64,000 nucleotides of DNA from Xanthocytophaga flava (lineage in GTDB: Bacteria > Bacteroidota > Bacteroidia > Cytophagales > 172606-1), in the NCBI GenBank assembly GCA_030068525.1, contig JASJOS010000005.1:558001-622000 (forward strand), in the 5' to 3' direction. The position numbers and the translations under genes were made by a program. The notes under the pieces were generated by a model. That model did no database searches, was not told the origin of the DNA, and worked only from the letters and a program-made list of their open reading frames with translations. Position 1 is the first letter of the stretch. Every line of letters begins with the position of its first letter. Shown here piece by piece: positions 26,373-35,632 of the stretch.

Positions 26373-28514
26373 TTAATAGAATTTGTATCTCAAATCTTCG
26401 ATATCTGCATCTTCTTTGATAGCTTCACCAGCCAGATAGGTGACAGAGAAGCTCTTATTTTGTTTCAGTTGAGTCTTATATTGTGTGTAATCTGCAATCT
26501 GAGGTGCTGGTGTTTGTTTGGTAACTTCCATTACAATCACGCCGTTCTCTCCTTTGATTGCCTTACTTTTCTGACCTACTTTTAAACCAAAGGCTTTACC
26601 CAAAGCAGCTGGTTCCATACCGACACTTGGTAAAGAATTAGATCCCATGGTAATATCTGTACCTGTCAATACCTGAGCTTGTGCACCATATTTCTGTGCA
26701 ATAGCATCCAGTGTACCTGATAGGTCTCCCAACTTACTTACGATCTGTTCTGCTTTTTTCTGATTGCGAACTTTGTTTGTCAGTTCAGCACGATATGCAT
26801 CTACAGAAGGAGATCCTTTTTCACTTTTACCAGTCAATACAGTAATTACATATTGGCTTGGGTTATCCAACTCAAATAATTCTGATGAAACAGTTCCCAC
26901 TTTTGTATCATCTTTAAATGCCCACTGTACAATAGCTCTTGAGTTAACCAATGTATTGATGCTAGTTGCCTGTGGTTGAATACGATCCGCAGTATAGGCA
27001 GACAAAGTAGGATCTTTCTTTACAGCCTCTTCAAATGAAGCAATATCCTTAGCCTGGCTAGCAATTGCACTGGCCTTACGATATACTTCGTTTCGAGTAG
27101 CCTCACTAGGTAAAATCGACTTACGAATAACCGCAACCTTGTACTTTTTGTATGTTTTAGGTTGAGTTATTTTCACTATATGATAACCAAAATCAGTTTC
27201 CACCAAGCTTGGCAGCAAGCCTGATCCGCTGAAATTAAATGCAGCTGTTTCAAAAGGTTTTACCATTTGGCCATTCTTAGAAAACCAACCTAGATCTCCA
27301 CCTTGTTGTGCACTTCCATCAGAACCATACTGTTGTGCTAATGCTTCGAAGCTAGCACCATCTTTGATTTGTTTTAGTACATCTTCAGCTTGTTTACGAA
27401 CTTGTGCCTTTACAGAATCTGATGCACTTTTATCAGCCCGGAACAAAATATGGCTGGCGCGTAATGAAGGAATGCTATCATCTTTTGCTCCATCATATTT
27501 AAAAATGTAGTATTCGTTGCCATCTTGGAAAGGCCCATTGATAGAACCTGGTATCAGTGTAGAAATAGTATTCTGAATTTCCTGAGGCAATGCACCAATT
27601 ACCTGATAGGAACCATTACCTGGAACTTCAATTTCTGATTCGGCAATAGCAAAAGACGAATCGTTTGGCGCAACAGCCAGCTGTTTAGCAAGATCCACCA
27701 ATTGACTTTTCAGGTCAGCGCTATCTTTAGCAGAAGGCATGATAGGGAAAGTCACATATTTCAGACTGCGGGTTTCATCGCCTTTGTACTGATTCTTGTG
27801 ATCGCTCAGATACGTTTTTAACTCATCATCAGAAACCTTGATCGTAGAATCAGGAATAGAGTAGTAAGGAACATATATGTATTTAGCGTCAACTTTGGCA
27901 ACCTGTGCTTCATACTCATGTTGTGCTTCTGCTTGTGTAACATATAGGGAAGTACGTAACAGATTGTCATACTTCTCACGCATACGCATTTGAGGCAACT
28001 GGTTTACTATAAAGTTTTCCCACAATTGTTTATCCTGAGGACGGGCAGAGTCTGACTCTATATAATCCAGATAACGATCCAGCATAGTTCTGTCAAACTG
28101 GCCTGATGCATTTTGAAACACCTGGGTTTGTTTGATGCTGGTATGAATGTTATCTCCTGCAATCATATCATCCCGCTCTTCCGGAGACAAGCCAATTCCC
28201 AGTTTTTCAAACTGTGGCTGGTATGCATAACGGAAAATCATATCCTGCCATACCTGTTCACGAATTTGTTGCAGTTGTTGCTCTGTTGGATTTTGCCCCT
28301 GCATTGCCATAGTGGCCTTTATCTGCTCCACTTCAGCCTCAAATTCTTTAGCACTAATGCCATGACCCGCAATCTTTCCAACTTCGGCATCATTACTGAA
28401 CAGATTTGATTTGGGGCCAAAAAAATCGGCACCGACAATAAAAAGGCCTAATCCTAAAGCAATCAATCCGATTGCCCAGCCTGCTTTTTCTCTGATTTTA
28501 CCAATTACTGCCAT
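26373..28514 (-). CDS. PpiD/SurA-like peptidylprolyl isomerase, 713 aa
   Basis: An inner-membrane-anchored periplasmic foldase. MAVIGKIREKAGWAIGLIAL at the N-terminus holds one membrane anchor (about residues 13-31). A SurA-type N-terminal helical chaperone part follows (AKEFEAEVEQIKATMAMQGQ). A parvulin rotamase domain is clear near residues 350-470: RASHILFRAD, FEALAQQYGSDGSAQQGGDL, GWFSKNGQMVKPFE and ETDFGYHIVKI. The start at 28514 is chosen because the extension to 28604 is unrelated. It likely assists outer-membrane or T9SS cargo folding, which is inference. Confidence 0.92.
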   Translation of the reverse strand: MAVIGKIREKAGWAIGLIALGLGLFIVGADFFGPKSNLFSNDAEVGKIAGHGISAKEFEAEVEQIKATMAMQGQNPTEQQLQQIREQVWQDMIFRYAYQPQFEKLGIGLSPEERDDMIAGDNIHTSIKQTQVFQNASGQFDRTMLDRYLDYIESDSARPQDKQLWENFIVNQLPQMRMREKYDNLLRTSLYVTQAEAQHEYEAQVAKVDAKYIYVPYYSIPDSTIKVSDDELKTYLSDHKNQYKGDETRSLKYVTFPIMPSAKDSADLKSQLVDLAKQLAVAPNDSSFAIAESEIEVPGNGSYQVIGALPQEIQNTISTLIPGSINGPFQDGNEYYIFKYDGAKDDSIPSLRASHILFRADKSASDSVKAQVRKQAEDVLKQIKDGASFEALAQQYGSDGSAQQGGDLGWFSKNGQMVKPFETAAFNFSGSGLLPSLVETDFGYHIVKITQPKTYKKYKVAVIRKSILPSEATRNEVYRKASAIASQAKDIASFEEAVKKDPTLSAYTADRIQPQATSINTLVNSRAIVQWAFKDDTKVGTVSSELFELDNPSQYVITVLTGKSEKGSPSVDAYRAELTNKVRNQKKAEQIVSKLGDLSGTLDAIAQKYGAQAQVLTGTDITMGSNSLPSVGMEPAALGKAFGLKVGQKSKAIKGENGVIVMEVTKQTPAPQIADYTQYKTQLKQNKSFSVTYLAGEAIKEDADIEDLRYKFY

Positions 28515-28746
28515 TCGTTGACAATTAAAATAGGTGATTAAAAATAAATAATGAGACGTTATTTCTGATTTAGCAAAATATACTTTCCCGAAAAATAGGG
28601 TCACCTTTTGTTTTTACACAGAAAGGGACGCAAAATAAAAAGATAATCCCATAAAAAACAATGTTTTTTGTAAATCATATAGGTGTTTATTGTGGATAAT
28701 TTACAGGTTTTTGCATAGAAAGAATACGATTTCATACCCGGACTAT

Positions 28747-28754
28747 TATCTTTG
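28747..28754 (+). promoter_or_regulatory. Putative -7 box upstream of pheS
   Basis: TATCTTTG matches TAnnTTTG, 82 bp before the pheS ATG. The TTG found upstream is too far away for a textbook promoter. Confidence 0.45.
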
Positions 28755-28835
28755 CGAAACAAATACTACCAATGGACACATCCATTCGTACTATTTTTGA
28801 TATCAGCCTGATTATAGTCAAATCCGAAACTTTAT

Positions 28836-29876
28836 ATGTTAGACCGCATTAAGGACATTCGACAACAGATCGAAGACGCCCAAATTGATTCTGCCGACCA
28901 ACTGGAACAATTCCGGATGGCTTATATAAGCCGAAAAAGTGTAATTGCCGAATTGTTTGAAGGCATGAAAACCATTCCTGCAGAAGATCGCCGGGCAATG
29001 GGAGCAGAATTAAATACACTTAAGAATCTGGCTGAAAATAAGTTTAAGGAAAAGCAGGCGTGGATTGAAGAGCAAAGCTTATCCGCTCAACAAGCAGCAC
29101 CTGTTGATCTTACATTGCCTGTATATCCTAACGAACTAGGGTCCGTGCATCCATTGACACTAGTACGTAATCGTATTATAGAGATCTTTGGCAGAATGGG
29201 ATTTGCGGTTGCGGATGGCCCTGAAATTGAGGATGACTGGCACAACTTTGCAGCGCTGAACTTTGCTGAAAATCACCCTGCCCGTGAAATGCAGGACACG
29301 TTTTTTATTCGTAAAACAGACAATCCAGCAGATGACCTATTATTACGGACACATACATCGGGTGTGCAAGTACGTTTGATGGAGAAACAAAAACCGCCTA
29401 TCCGTGCTATTATGCCGGGTCGTGTGTATCGCAATGAAGCTATTTCAGCCAGAGCACATTGTTTCTTTCATCAAGTAGAAGGTCTTTATATAGATACTAA
29501 TGTTAGTTTTCGCGATTTAAAAAATACTCTTTATTATTTCGTGAAGGAGATGTTTGGCAATGATGTGAAGGTGCGTTTCCGTGCTTCTTATTTCCCATTC
29601 ACAGAGCCAAGTGCTGAAATGGATATATCTTGTCTTATTTGTAAAGGAGATGGTTGCCAGATGTGTAAGCATACAGGTTGGGTAGAAATTCTGGGTTCAG
29701 GTATGGTTGATCCAAATGTTCTTACCAACTGTGGCATTGATGCTGAGAAATATACCGGATTTGCTTTTGGTATGGGTATCGAACGGATTACAAACTTATT
29801 ATATCAGGTACGGGATCTGCGTTTATTCAGCGAAAACGATATACGCTTCCTGCGACAGTTTGGAGGAATCAGTTAA
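28836..29876 (+). CDS. pheS: Phenylalanyl-tRNA synthetase alpha subunit, 346 aa
   Basis: Class II synthetase subunit that with PheT charges tRNA-Phe. N-terminal coiled-coil arm (about residues 1-90), then HPLTLVRNRIIEIFGRMGF, motif 2 region RFRASYFPFTEPSAEMDI, a cysteine cluster (CLICKGDGCQMC) and motif 3 GFAFGMGIERITNLLYQVRD. Full length for bacterial PheS. pheT is not adjacent; a terminator follows at once, so the subunits are encoded apart, as happens in Bacteroidota. Confidence 0.97.
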   Translation: MLDRIKDIRQQIEDAQIDSADQLEQFRMAYISRKSVIAELFEGMKTIPAEDRRAMGAELNTLKNLAENKFKEKQAWIEEQSLSAQQAAPVDLTLPVYPNELGSVHPLTLVRNRIIEIFGRMGFAVADGPEIEDDWHNFAALNFAENHPAREMQDTFFIRKTDNPADDLLLRTHTSGVQVRLMEKQKPPIRAIMPGRVYRNEAISARAHCFFHQVEGLYIDTNVSFRDLKNTLYYFVKEMFGNDVKVRFRASYFPFTEPSAEMDISCLICKGDGCQMCKHTGWVEILGSGMVDPNVLTNCGIDAEKYTGFAFGMGIERITNLLYQVRDLRLFSENDIRFLRQFGGIS

Positions 29877-29917
29877 GATATCCTAATAAATAAAGAATCT
29901 CCTGAATTCTTACAGAT

Positions 29918-29957
29918 AAGCGTGATGCCACTTATGGTATCACGCTTACTTTTTTTT
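29918..29957 (+). terminator. Rho-independent terminator of pheS
   Basis: AAGCGTGATGCC / ACTTAT / GGTATCACGCTT (one G-T wobble) followed by ACTTTTTTTT. Confidence 0.9.
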
Positions 29958-30034
29958 AGCTTACGGCATCTACATAAAAATATAGTCAGCTTGATGCTTA
30001 CTATATGAACATTTTTTAACAATATACCGATTCT

Positions 30035-30796
30035 ATGATACCCATTATTTTTGGTGTGCTGGTGGCGATAATTGGAGGTTACTGGTGGACACAAGTCCGA
30101 ACGAAACCTGTTAGTAAACAAACACTTTCTCTAAATGATACTATCCTGGAGAAAAACTTTGAGTACTACAGACAACTGGCACCTGACAAGAAACAGGTAT
30201 TTAATCTGAGGGTAGCCACATTTTTACAAGAAAAAGAATTTATCTCACGTGGTAAACTGGAGATCACTGAGGAAATGAAAATATTGATAGCGGCCTGTGC
30301 TGTGCAACTGACATTTGGTCTCTCACCTGTGTATCTATCCCATTTTAACACGATTATTTTGTATCCTGACAAATATTATTCACTGCTTAACCGGGATTAT
30401 CATGTAGGCGAAGTAAATGCAGGAGGGATCATCGTATTATCCTGGAAACATTTTGTGGAAGGCTATTTTTATCCAACGGATGCCCTCAATGTAGGCTTGC
30501 ATGAAATGGCACATGCACTATTACTCGAAAACCGTCAATATGGTGAAGACTTCCTGGCACCAGAACATGTACAGGAGTTTTTTTTACAGGCTAAGGTGGA
30601 ATATAGGAAGATACAGTCAGGAGAGGAATCTGTGTTGCGAAAATATGCAGGTACAAATGTTGCCGAGTTATTTGCGGTAGCCGTTGAAACATTCTTTGAG
30701 AATCCAACAGAAATGTTGTCTGAGGCCCCCTTGTTGTATAATTCTATGGCTGATCTATTAAATCAGGACCCGCTTCACAGACAAGTGGCGGCTTAA
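30035..30796 (+). CDS. MtfA-like zinc-dependent peptidase, 253 aa
   Basis: An N-terminal hydrophobic anchor (about residues 2-19, IIFGVLVAIIGGYWW) places the rest on one side of the membrane. The HEMAH zinc motif sits at residues 156-160 (GLHEMAHALLLENRQYG), with a downstream ELFAVAVETFFENP whose Glu is the third ligand candidate. This matches MtfA/M90 peptidases; E. coli MtfA binds the Mlc repressor, but no Mlc context is seen here. Single gene after the pheS terminator. Confidence 0.88.
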   Translation: MIPIIFGVLVAIIGGYWWTQVRTKPVSKQTLSLNDTILEKNFEYYRQLAPDKKQVFNLRVATFLQEKEFISRGKLEITEEMKILIAACAVQLTFGLSPVYLSHFNTIILYPDKYYSLLNRDYHVGEVNAGGIIVLSWKHFVEGYFYPTDALNVGLHEMAHALLLENRQYGEDFLAPEHVQEFFLQAKVEYRKIQSGEESVLRKYAGTNVAELFAVAVETFFENPTEMLSEAPLLYNSMADLLNQDPLHRQVAA

Positions 30797-31254
30797 CCCT
30801 CTCAACAAGGAAGAATACATTGATCAACATAATTGAGATAGATATGTCTTTTCAAATCTTAGCTAGAAGTTTGCACTAACCTGAAGTTCAATAAATCTGA
30901 ACAATCCTCAGCCATCAACCGGTAAATAGCTCGACACAACAAACAACTGTCTTACAGGTTAGATTTGATAATTACCTGCATGCAGTTTGAGTTTGTGGTT
31001 AACTAGAACTTAGGTTAAAATAAAAAATAACTGGAGTTCAGGTTAATTGTCTGTGCAACCAGAACTCCAGTTGAAACTCAACTTGTGGTGAGTTATGTAC
31101 AAACTAAGAATTGACCGGAGTTGGGATCCAAAGCAAAACTGATGGAAATAAAACGTAGTTTATTTGTAAGTCACACACATTGTCTTGGCTTTTCTAAAAA
31201 ACAGGTTACGGTCAACTATGCGCAACTAAGAATCTTTCCCAACAAAAGCATATA
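30797..31254. other. Convergent intergenic region with degenerate AACTGGAGTT repeats
   Basis: Between mtfA-like (plus) and a membrane protein gene (minus). Related short words recur: ACCTGAAGTTCA (about 30878), TTAACTAGAACTTAGGTTAA (30999-31018), AACTGGAGTTCAGGTT (31029) and its inverse near 31057, and GACCGGAGTTGG (about 31114). The main element is a hairpin listed separately. No coding frame is convincing. Confidence 0.55.
31029..31072. repeat. Long intergenic hairpin (16-bp arms)
   Basis: AACTGGAGTTCAGGTT and AACCAGAACTCCAGTT pair with a single mismatch around a 12-nt loop. It may terminate one or both convergent genes, but no T-tract follows, so an intergenic repeat is equally possible. 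Confidence 0.65.
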
Positions 31255-31839
31255 TTATAGCTTATGTTCTTCTATTAACGCTGTTGAGAGATTGAATTTT
31301 TGTTTAAAGAACATAACAAACCTTTGAATAATGTAGTATGCAAGGATTCCAAATGCAAAGCCTGCCAGCATACCACAAATTGAACCAATAAATACTGAGG
31401 TTCCAATATCCCACCAATATAAGAAAGTATTTAGTATACCTAAGCCAACACCACCACATACCAATCCTCCCAATGTGGATGTAATAACAAGAAGCGTCTT
31501 AAATCCTTTCGCGAAAGATTTTTGATGTAAGCCTACAAGAATAGAGGTAGACAAAATGCCAAAAGAGACTAGGGCAAATGCAGCGACAAGTCCTACAATA
31601 GTTAGTACAATCCCAGCTCCAATACAAACCAATATGAATACAATTAATAGAATAATAGCACCGAAAATACCTGGCGCAAAGTCATCTTCAACATAGCCAA
31701 GATCATTTGTAGCCGTGTGTAAAGAATCTGCTTGTACAGATTGTGTTATGTGGGTAGTTGTATCTGCTATTTGAGCAAGTGTTGGTGTTGCTATCAATAC
31801 AAAAAGTAAAATAGCAAATAGAAAGAGGGTAGGTTTCAT
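31255..31839 (-). CDS. Exported multi-pass membrane protein of unknown function, 194 aa
   Basis: N-terminal signal-like segment (MKPTLFLFAILLFVLIATP then TLAQ), a short polar part with DTTTHITQSV, and then about four hydrophobic segments: IFGAIILLIVFILVCIGAGI, VGLVAAFALVSFGILSTSI, FKTLLVITSTLGGLVCGG and FIGSICGMLAGFAFGILAYY. The tail is charged. I chose the ATG at 31839; one at 31869 is possible. No family recognised. Confidence 0.65.
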   Translation of the reverse strand: MKPTLFLFAILLFVLIATPTLAQIADTTTHITQSVQADSLHTATNDLGYVEDDFAPGIFGAIILLIVFILVCIGAGIVLTIVGLVAAFALVSFGILSTSILVGLHQKSFAKGFKTLLVITSTLGGLVCGGVGLGILNTFLYWWDIGTSVFIGSICGMLAGFAFGILAYYIIQRFVMFFKQKFNLSTALIEEHKL

Positions 31840-31996
31840 TCGTATTGATTGGGTGAGTATAACTGCCATTTTACTAAAAATTACCAGAATTGTAAAGATA
31901 TATTTGGAATCATATACATATCTTCCTAAAGGATAGAGGCAAAAAAATAGAATAAACACTTTATCTTCGTTTATCAGTAACCAATCACCTATAACT

Positions 31997-32860
31997 ATGC
32001 AACTTTACATTCGTCGATCCACTTATGCACTAGCGTTCATAAGTCTTGTCACACTATGGTCCTGTAAACGGACACCTGTATCTCCTCAGACATCCTGTGA
32101 CTACCCTGCTATTACTACCTCGTCACTCCATTTGATAATGGGAAATCCTTCTGGTGCAAAAAAAGACGAAAGTCAGGGTGACAATTACCTGATGGAAAAA
32201 ACACAGTATGCTCTTTCCTATAATCGTAGTCAGTTAATATCCAACTGGGCTGCATGGCACCTTGGCAGTGAAGATATTGGCAGTGCAGACCGCCAGGATG
32301 ATTTCAAACCAGACGCAAGCTTGCCTTCCGGCTGGGATGCTGCTAAACCAAATGACTATAGCGGTTCCGGATTTGATCGGGGACATCTGTGTCCAAGTGC
32401 TGACCGTACTGCTACTCAAGCGGACAACTCAGCGACCTTTTTAATGACGAATATGGTTCCTCAATCACCTGATCTGAATCGTAATACCTGGGAGTCACTT
32501 GAAAGCTATTGTAGAGATTTAGTGCAACAAGGCAATGAACTATATATCTATGCTGGCACATTCGGTTCCGGTGGTACAGGATCAAATGGTACTGCTACCA
32601 AAGTAAAAGATAAGATAACAGTTCCTGAAGCCTGCTGGAAAGTGCTGATTGTCCTTCCCAAAGGAGATGATGATGTCAAAAGAGTGACCAAAACTACTCA
32701 GACTATTGCCATCTGGGTTCCTAATAATCAGGATCTGGATAATAGCTGGAAAGCATATGCTGTATCAGTGGATGAAGTGGAGCAGAAAACAGGCTATGAT
32801 TTCTTTAATCATTTACCGGTTTGTATCCAGGAAGTGATTGAAAAACCTGTTTTTCAGTAA
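31997..32860 (+). CDS. Secreted DNA/RNA non-specific endonuclease (NucA type), lipoprotein-like, 287 aa
   Basis: N-terminus has a hydrophobic run and a candidate lipobox LWSC (residues about 20-23, Trp at -2 is unusual). The nuclease core has FDRGHLCPSADR with catalytic His130 in DRGH, then TFLMTNMVPQSPDLNRNTWE supplying the metal-binding Asn. This is the NUC1/NucA beta-beta-alpha-metal nuclease family. It probably degrades extracellular nucleic acid for nutrients. Divergent from the unknown membrane protein; TATCTTCG at 31962 is a near-consensus -7 box. Confidence 0.9.
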   Translation: MQLYIRRSTYALAFISLVTLWSCKRTPVSPQTSCDYPAITTSSLHLIMGNPSGAKKDESQGDNYLMEKTQYALSYNRSQLISNWAAWHLGSEDIGSADRQDDFKPDASLPSGWDAAKPNDYSGSGFDRGHLCPSADRTATQADNSATFLMTNMVPQSPDLNRNTWESLESYCRDLVQQGNELYIYAGTFGSGGTGSNGTATKVKDKITVPEACWKVLIVLPKGDDDVKRVTKTTQTIAIWVPNNQDLDNSWKAYAVSVDEVEQKTGYDFFNHLPVCIQEVIEKPVFQ

Positions 32861-33342
32861 AATATATAAATACTTTAAACGTGAGGTGTCTGCATTCTTG
32901 ATTGTATAGAGTTCTATATAAACTCTCTTCAGATAGATCAAGGCCCCTTACAGATTAACTGAGAGAGATTGCGTCTTATTCATATTTTATTTTGTCTGTG
33001 CGTATAATTCACGGCAAACTATTTTCAGAGTACGCAAGGCCGATCCATTGATCTATGAACAAATTGTATATAACTCCAATCACTTTTTATTTTGATCAGA
33101 ATTCCGATCATTTTTTAGTTTGCGCATCATTCACAGCAAAAATAAAATCTGATCGGAATTCACCGCAAATTTTTTCTTGCCGTGAATAAAACACAAAGAT
33201 AAAACTCATCGTAAATCCAATAATTGATGAGCAGATAAGTCATTAGCTAAAATTTGGGATGAATCATTCTGAAAATAATTTTCTGGTTAAGAAATAAAAT
33301 ATTTCTTTGTTACTCTATACCCATTTACTACAAAGAGATCTC
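32861..33342. other. Intergenic region with clustered ATTCACnGCAAA words and palindromes
   Basis: ATTCACGGCAAA (33007-33018), ATTCACAGCAAA (33129-33140) and ATTCACCGCAAA (33158-33169) are direct copies. An inverted TTGCCGTGAAT ends at 33187. Near 33093-33110 TGATCAGAATTCCGATCA is an 18-bp near-palindrome, partly repeated as TGATCGGAATTCA just downstream. No coding frame. Confidence 0.6.
33158..33187. repeat. Hairpin with ATTCACCGCAA / TTGCCGTGAAT arms
   Basis: 11-bp arms with one mismatch around an 8-nt T-rich loop. The CACGGCA-type stem core is shared with the hairpin at 53461-53504. Confidence 0.6.
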
Positions 33343-34212
33343 ATGCAAAAGTTTCTTACATTATACCTGATACTTACTTCATTTATTACATATGCTCAAC
33401 AAGGAACTATCAAAGAGAGCCTTAAGTTAAAAAGTACTGTACTTGGAAGGGAAGTCGAATATTCCATCTACCTCCCGGCGGATTATGATAAAAGCAATCG
33501 CCGTTACCCTGTCTTGTATCTTTTACATGGACTAGGAGATGATGAAACTGGCTGGATACAGGCTGGCGAAGTACAGTCTATTGCAGATAAGACTATAAAT
33601 AATGGGGATGCTCCTGCTATGATTATTGTAATGCCTGATGCAGGTAAAACATGGTATATGAATAGTGCAGATGGTAAAAATAACTATGAAGATTTTTTTA
33701 TTCGTGAGTTGATACCTCATATTGAAACATCGTATCGCATACGGGCCACTAAAGGGTTCAGAGGTATTGCCGGATTATCAATGGGTGGTTTTGGCACCTT
33801 GTTACTGGCGACTAAACATCCTGACCTGTTCGCTGCCGCAGCTCCTTTGAGTGGTGCTGTGTTTACTGATACAGATGCAGTAACTATGGCCGATTCAGAA
33901 TGGGCAAGACGCTTCACTGTAAATTTTCCGCAAACACTAAAAGGTAAAGATCGTCTGACAGATCATTGGTATAAAAACTCTATTCCAAAAATCATTGAGA
34001 CTACGCCTGTTGAGCTACTTAAGTCAATCCGTTACTATATTGATTGTGGTGATGATGACCATTTGATAAAACAGAACATGGCACTACATGCCCTGCTCAT
34101 TGACAAAGGCATTCCTCATGAGTTTCGGGTTAGAGATGGCGCCCATACATGGATCTACTGGCGTACAGCTCTGCCCGAAGTGTTGAAGTTTGTTGGAGCG
34201 AGTTTCCGTTAA
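33343..34212 (+). CDS. Secreted esterase (esterase D/FrmB-like alpha/beta hydrolase), 289 aa
   Basis: Signal peptide MQKFLTLYLILTSFITYAQ. Alpha/beta hydrolase of the PF00756 type: YPVLYLLHGLGDDETGW (oxyanion region), nucleophile Ser146 in GLSMGG, an acidic residue in YYIDCGDDDHL and the catalytic His in RDGAHTWIYW. Family members cleave S-formylglutathione, feruloyl or acetyl esters; secretion argues for a carbohydrate-ester role. The start at 33343 was chosen over 33307 for the signal peptide. Its stop overlaps the convergent unknown gene by 4 bp. Confidence 0.88.
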   Translation: MQKFLTLYLILTSFITYAQQGTIKESLKLKSTVLGREVEYSIYLPADYDKSNRRYPVLYLLHGLGDDETGWIQAGEVQSIADKTINNGDAPAMIIVMPDAGKTWYMNSADGKNNYEDFFIRELIPHIETSYRIRATKGFRGIAGLSMGGFGTLLLATKHPDLFAAAAPLSGAVFTDTDAVTMADSEWARRFTVNFPQTLKGKDRLTDHWYKNSIPKIIETTPVELLKSIRYYIDCGDDDHLIKQNMALHALLIDKGIPHEFRVRDGAHTWIYWRTALPEVLKFVGASFR

Positions 34213-34538
34213 TGAATAACTCCACTGGGAAGGCTATGAATAAGAAAGACACTGATATTGGCATGGTCAGTCCGGATATACATATGCCCGGTTTGTAGGA
34301 ATTTCTGGTATAGCTCAGGGTGTTTTTCAGGTACATGCAGATAGCGTAAGATTCTACCTGCATCTGCATTGAGTATTTGTTGCTTTTCAAAAGCATATTC
34401 TGGATTGAATACATAGATGTGATCGCCATCCGGTGTCTTTTCTATACCACAATAGATTTTGTTATTTGAATAAAAGTCTGATTCAACAACAGAAATGTCT
34501 ATTGAATCAAAAATGAGGTCATAGGTAATAGCTTCCAT
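34209..34538 (-). CDS. Unknown small protein, 109 aa
   Basis: A soluble, mixed alpha/beta composition with several His/Tyr residues, for example KIYCGIEKTPDGDHIYVFNP and ADAGRILRYLHVPEKHPELY. No signal peptide, membrane segment or known motif. The start ATG at 34538 lies in an AT-rich gap and the tail overlaps the esterase stop by 4 bp. Composition looks like real protein, but I recognise no family. Confidence 0.5.
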   Translation of the reverse strand: MEAITYDLIFDSIDISVVESDFYSNNKIYCGIEKTPDGDHIYVFNPEYAFEKQQILNADAGRILRYLHVPEKHPELYQKFLQTGHMYIRTDHANISVFLIHSLPSGVIH

Positions 34539-34804
34539 GGATTACGCTTTAAGAGGTAAAGATTTATGTGTCTGTTGACAGATAGTAAATTACAAAATAG
34601 AAAAGCAAAGTAGATTATTTCCTATCAATAATTTTTGGCTCCTGGTCTATCGTGAAAAATATGATTAGCAATAAACTAGTGCCTACTCCAGTAAATCCAT
34701 GTTTCTACAAAAGTTAATTCCTGATTCCTGACTTCTCAAAAATTTGGTCTAACTTTCGCACTCATATCTTGTCAGGTAGATGAGTATGTTGATAAAGAGA
34801 TTTA

Positions 34805-35632
34805 TTGTGTGTGACTCAGAACTTTATTCCTTTGAACAATTCTTCATCTCATCTCAGAACAGTCCATGTGACTCGTTATGTTACGCCATTACGGGAAGGA
34901 GGCTCATTACCTGCCTTGGTAGAAGCAGACGATGACTTTCTGTATGTACTTAAATTTCGGGGAGCCGGACAGGGTGTAAAGGCACTTATTGCAGAATTGA
35001 TTGGAGGTGAACTAGCAAGAGCATTAGGCATGCGTATACCAGAAATTGTGTATGCTACTATAGACCCTGCTTTAAGTAGAACAGAACCAGACGAGGAAAT
35101 TCAGGATCTGCTTCGGGCTAGTGACACCGGATTAAATCTGGCAGTACATTATCTTTCTGGAGCCATTACATTTGATCCTGTAGTCAATACAGTAGAACCG
35201 TATCTGGCTTCCAAAATTGTGTGGCTGGACTGTCTGATTACCAATGTGGACCGAACTGCCCGTAATACCAATATGTTGATTTGGCATAAAGAACTGTGGC
35301 TGATAGATCATGGTGCATCTCTATACTTTCATCATTCTGGCCAGAATTGGGAAGAGCATAGCCGAAAACCTTTTACTCAGGTAAAAGATCATGTACTATT
35401 ACCAAAAGCCTCCAAACTGGAAAAAATAGACACAGAAGTTAAGTCAATATTAACTTCGGAACGAATACACTCTATTGTTGGGTTAGTTCCGGATATATGG
35501 CTTACCGGAGGATCAGCTTTTATCTCTGCTGATGAAGAACGTGATATGTATATCCAGTTTTTAGAAACAAGACTTGCCTCATCAGAAATTTTTGTCAAGG
35601 AAGCACAACATGCAAGAGAAGCACTTATTTGA
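34805..35632 (+). CDS. HipA-like kinase-domain protein, 275 aa
   Basis: A compact HipA-like phosphotransferase without the HipA N-terminal subdomain. Lys50 in FLYVLKFRGAGQG is the likely ATP lysine. The catalytic loop is NVDRTARNTN (Asp149, Asn154) and the metal Asp is D168 in LWLIDHG. HipA kinases phosphorylate glutamyl-tRNA synthetase, but this short family is uncharacterised to my knowledge. No HipB-like antitoxin precedes it. The chosen start is a TTG; GTG at 34811 is an alternative. Its end overlaps a DUF3037 gene by 23 bp, a pairing that suggests a functional two-gene unit. Confidence 0.82.
   Translation: MCVTQNFIPLNNSSSHLRTVHVTRYVTPLREGGSLPALVEADDDFLYVLKFRGAGQGVKALIAELIGGELARALGMRIPEIVYATIDPALSRTEPDEEIQDLLRASDTGLNLAVHYLSGAITFDPVVNTVEPYLASKIVWLDCLITNVDRTARNTNMLIWHKELWLIDHGASLYFHHSGQNWEEHSRKPFTQVKDHVLLPKASKLEKIDTEVKSILTSERIHSIVGLVPDIWLTGGSAFISADEERDMYIQFLETRLASSEIFVKEAQHAREALI

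Noticed and set aside
33090..33112. Attachment site of a mobile element at the GATC-rich palindrome
   Set aside because: No integrase, tRNA gene or matching second copy bounding a segment in the window.
34805..35632. Complete HipBA toxin-antitoxin system
   Set aside because: No HipB-like DNA-binding gene is present and the kinase lacks the N-terminal HipA subdomain.
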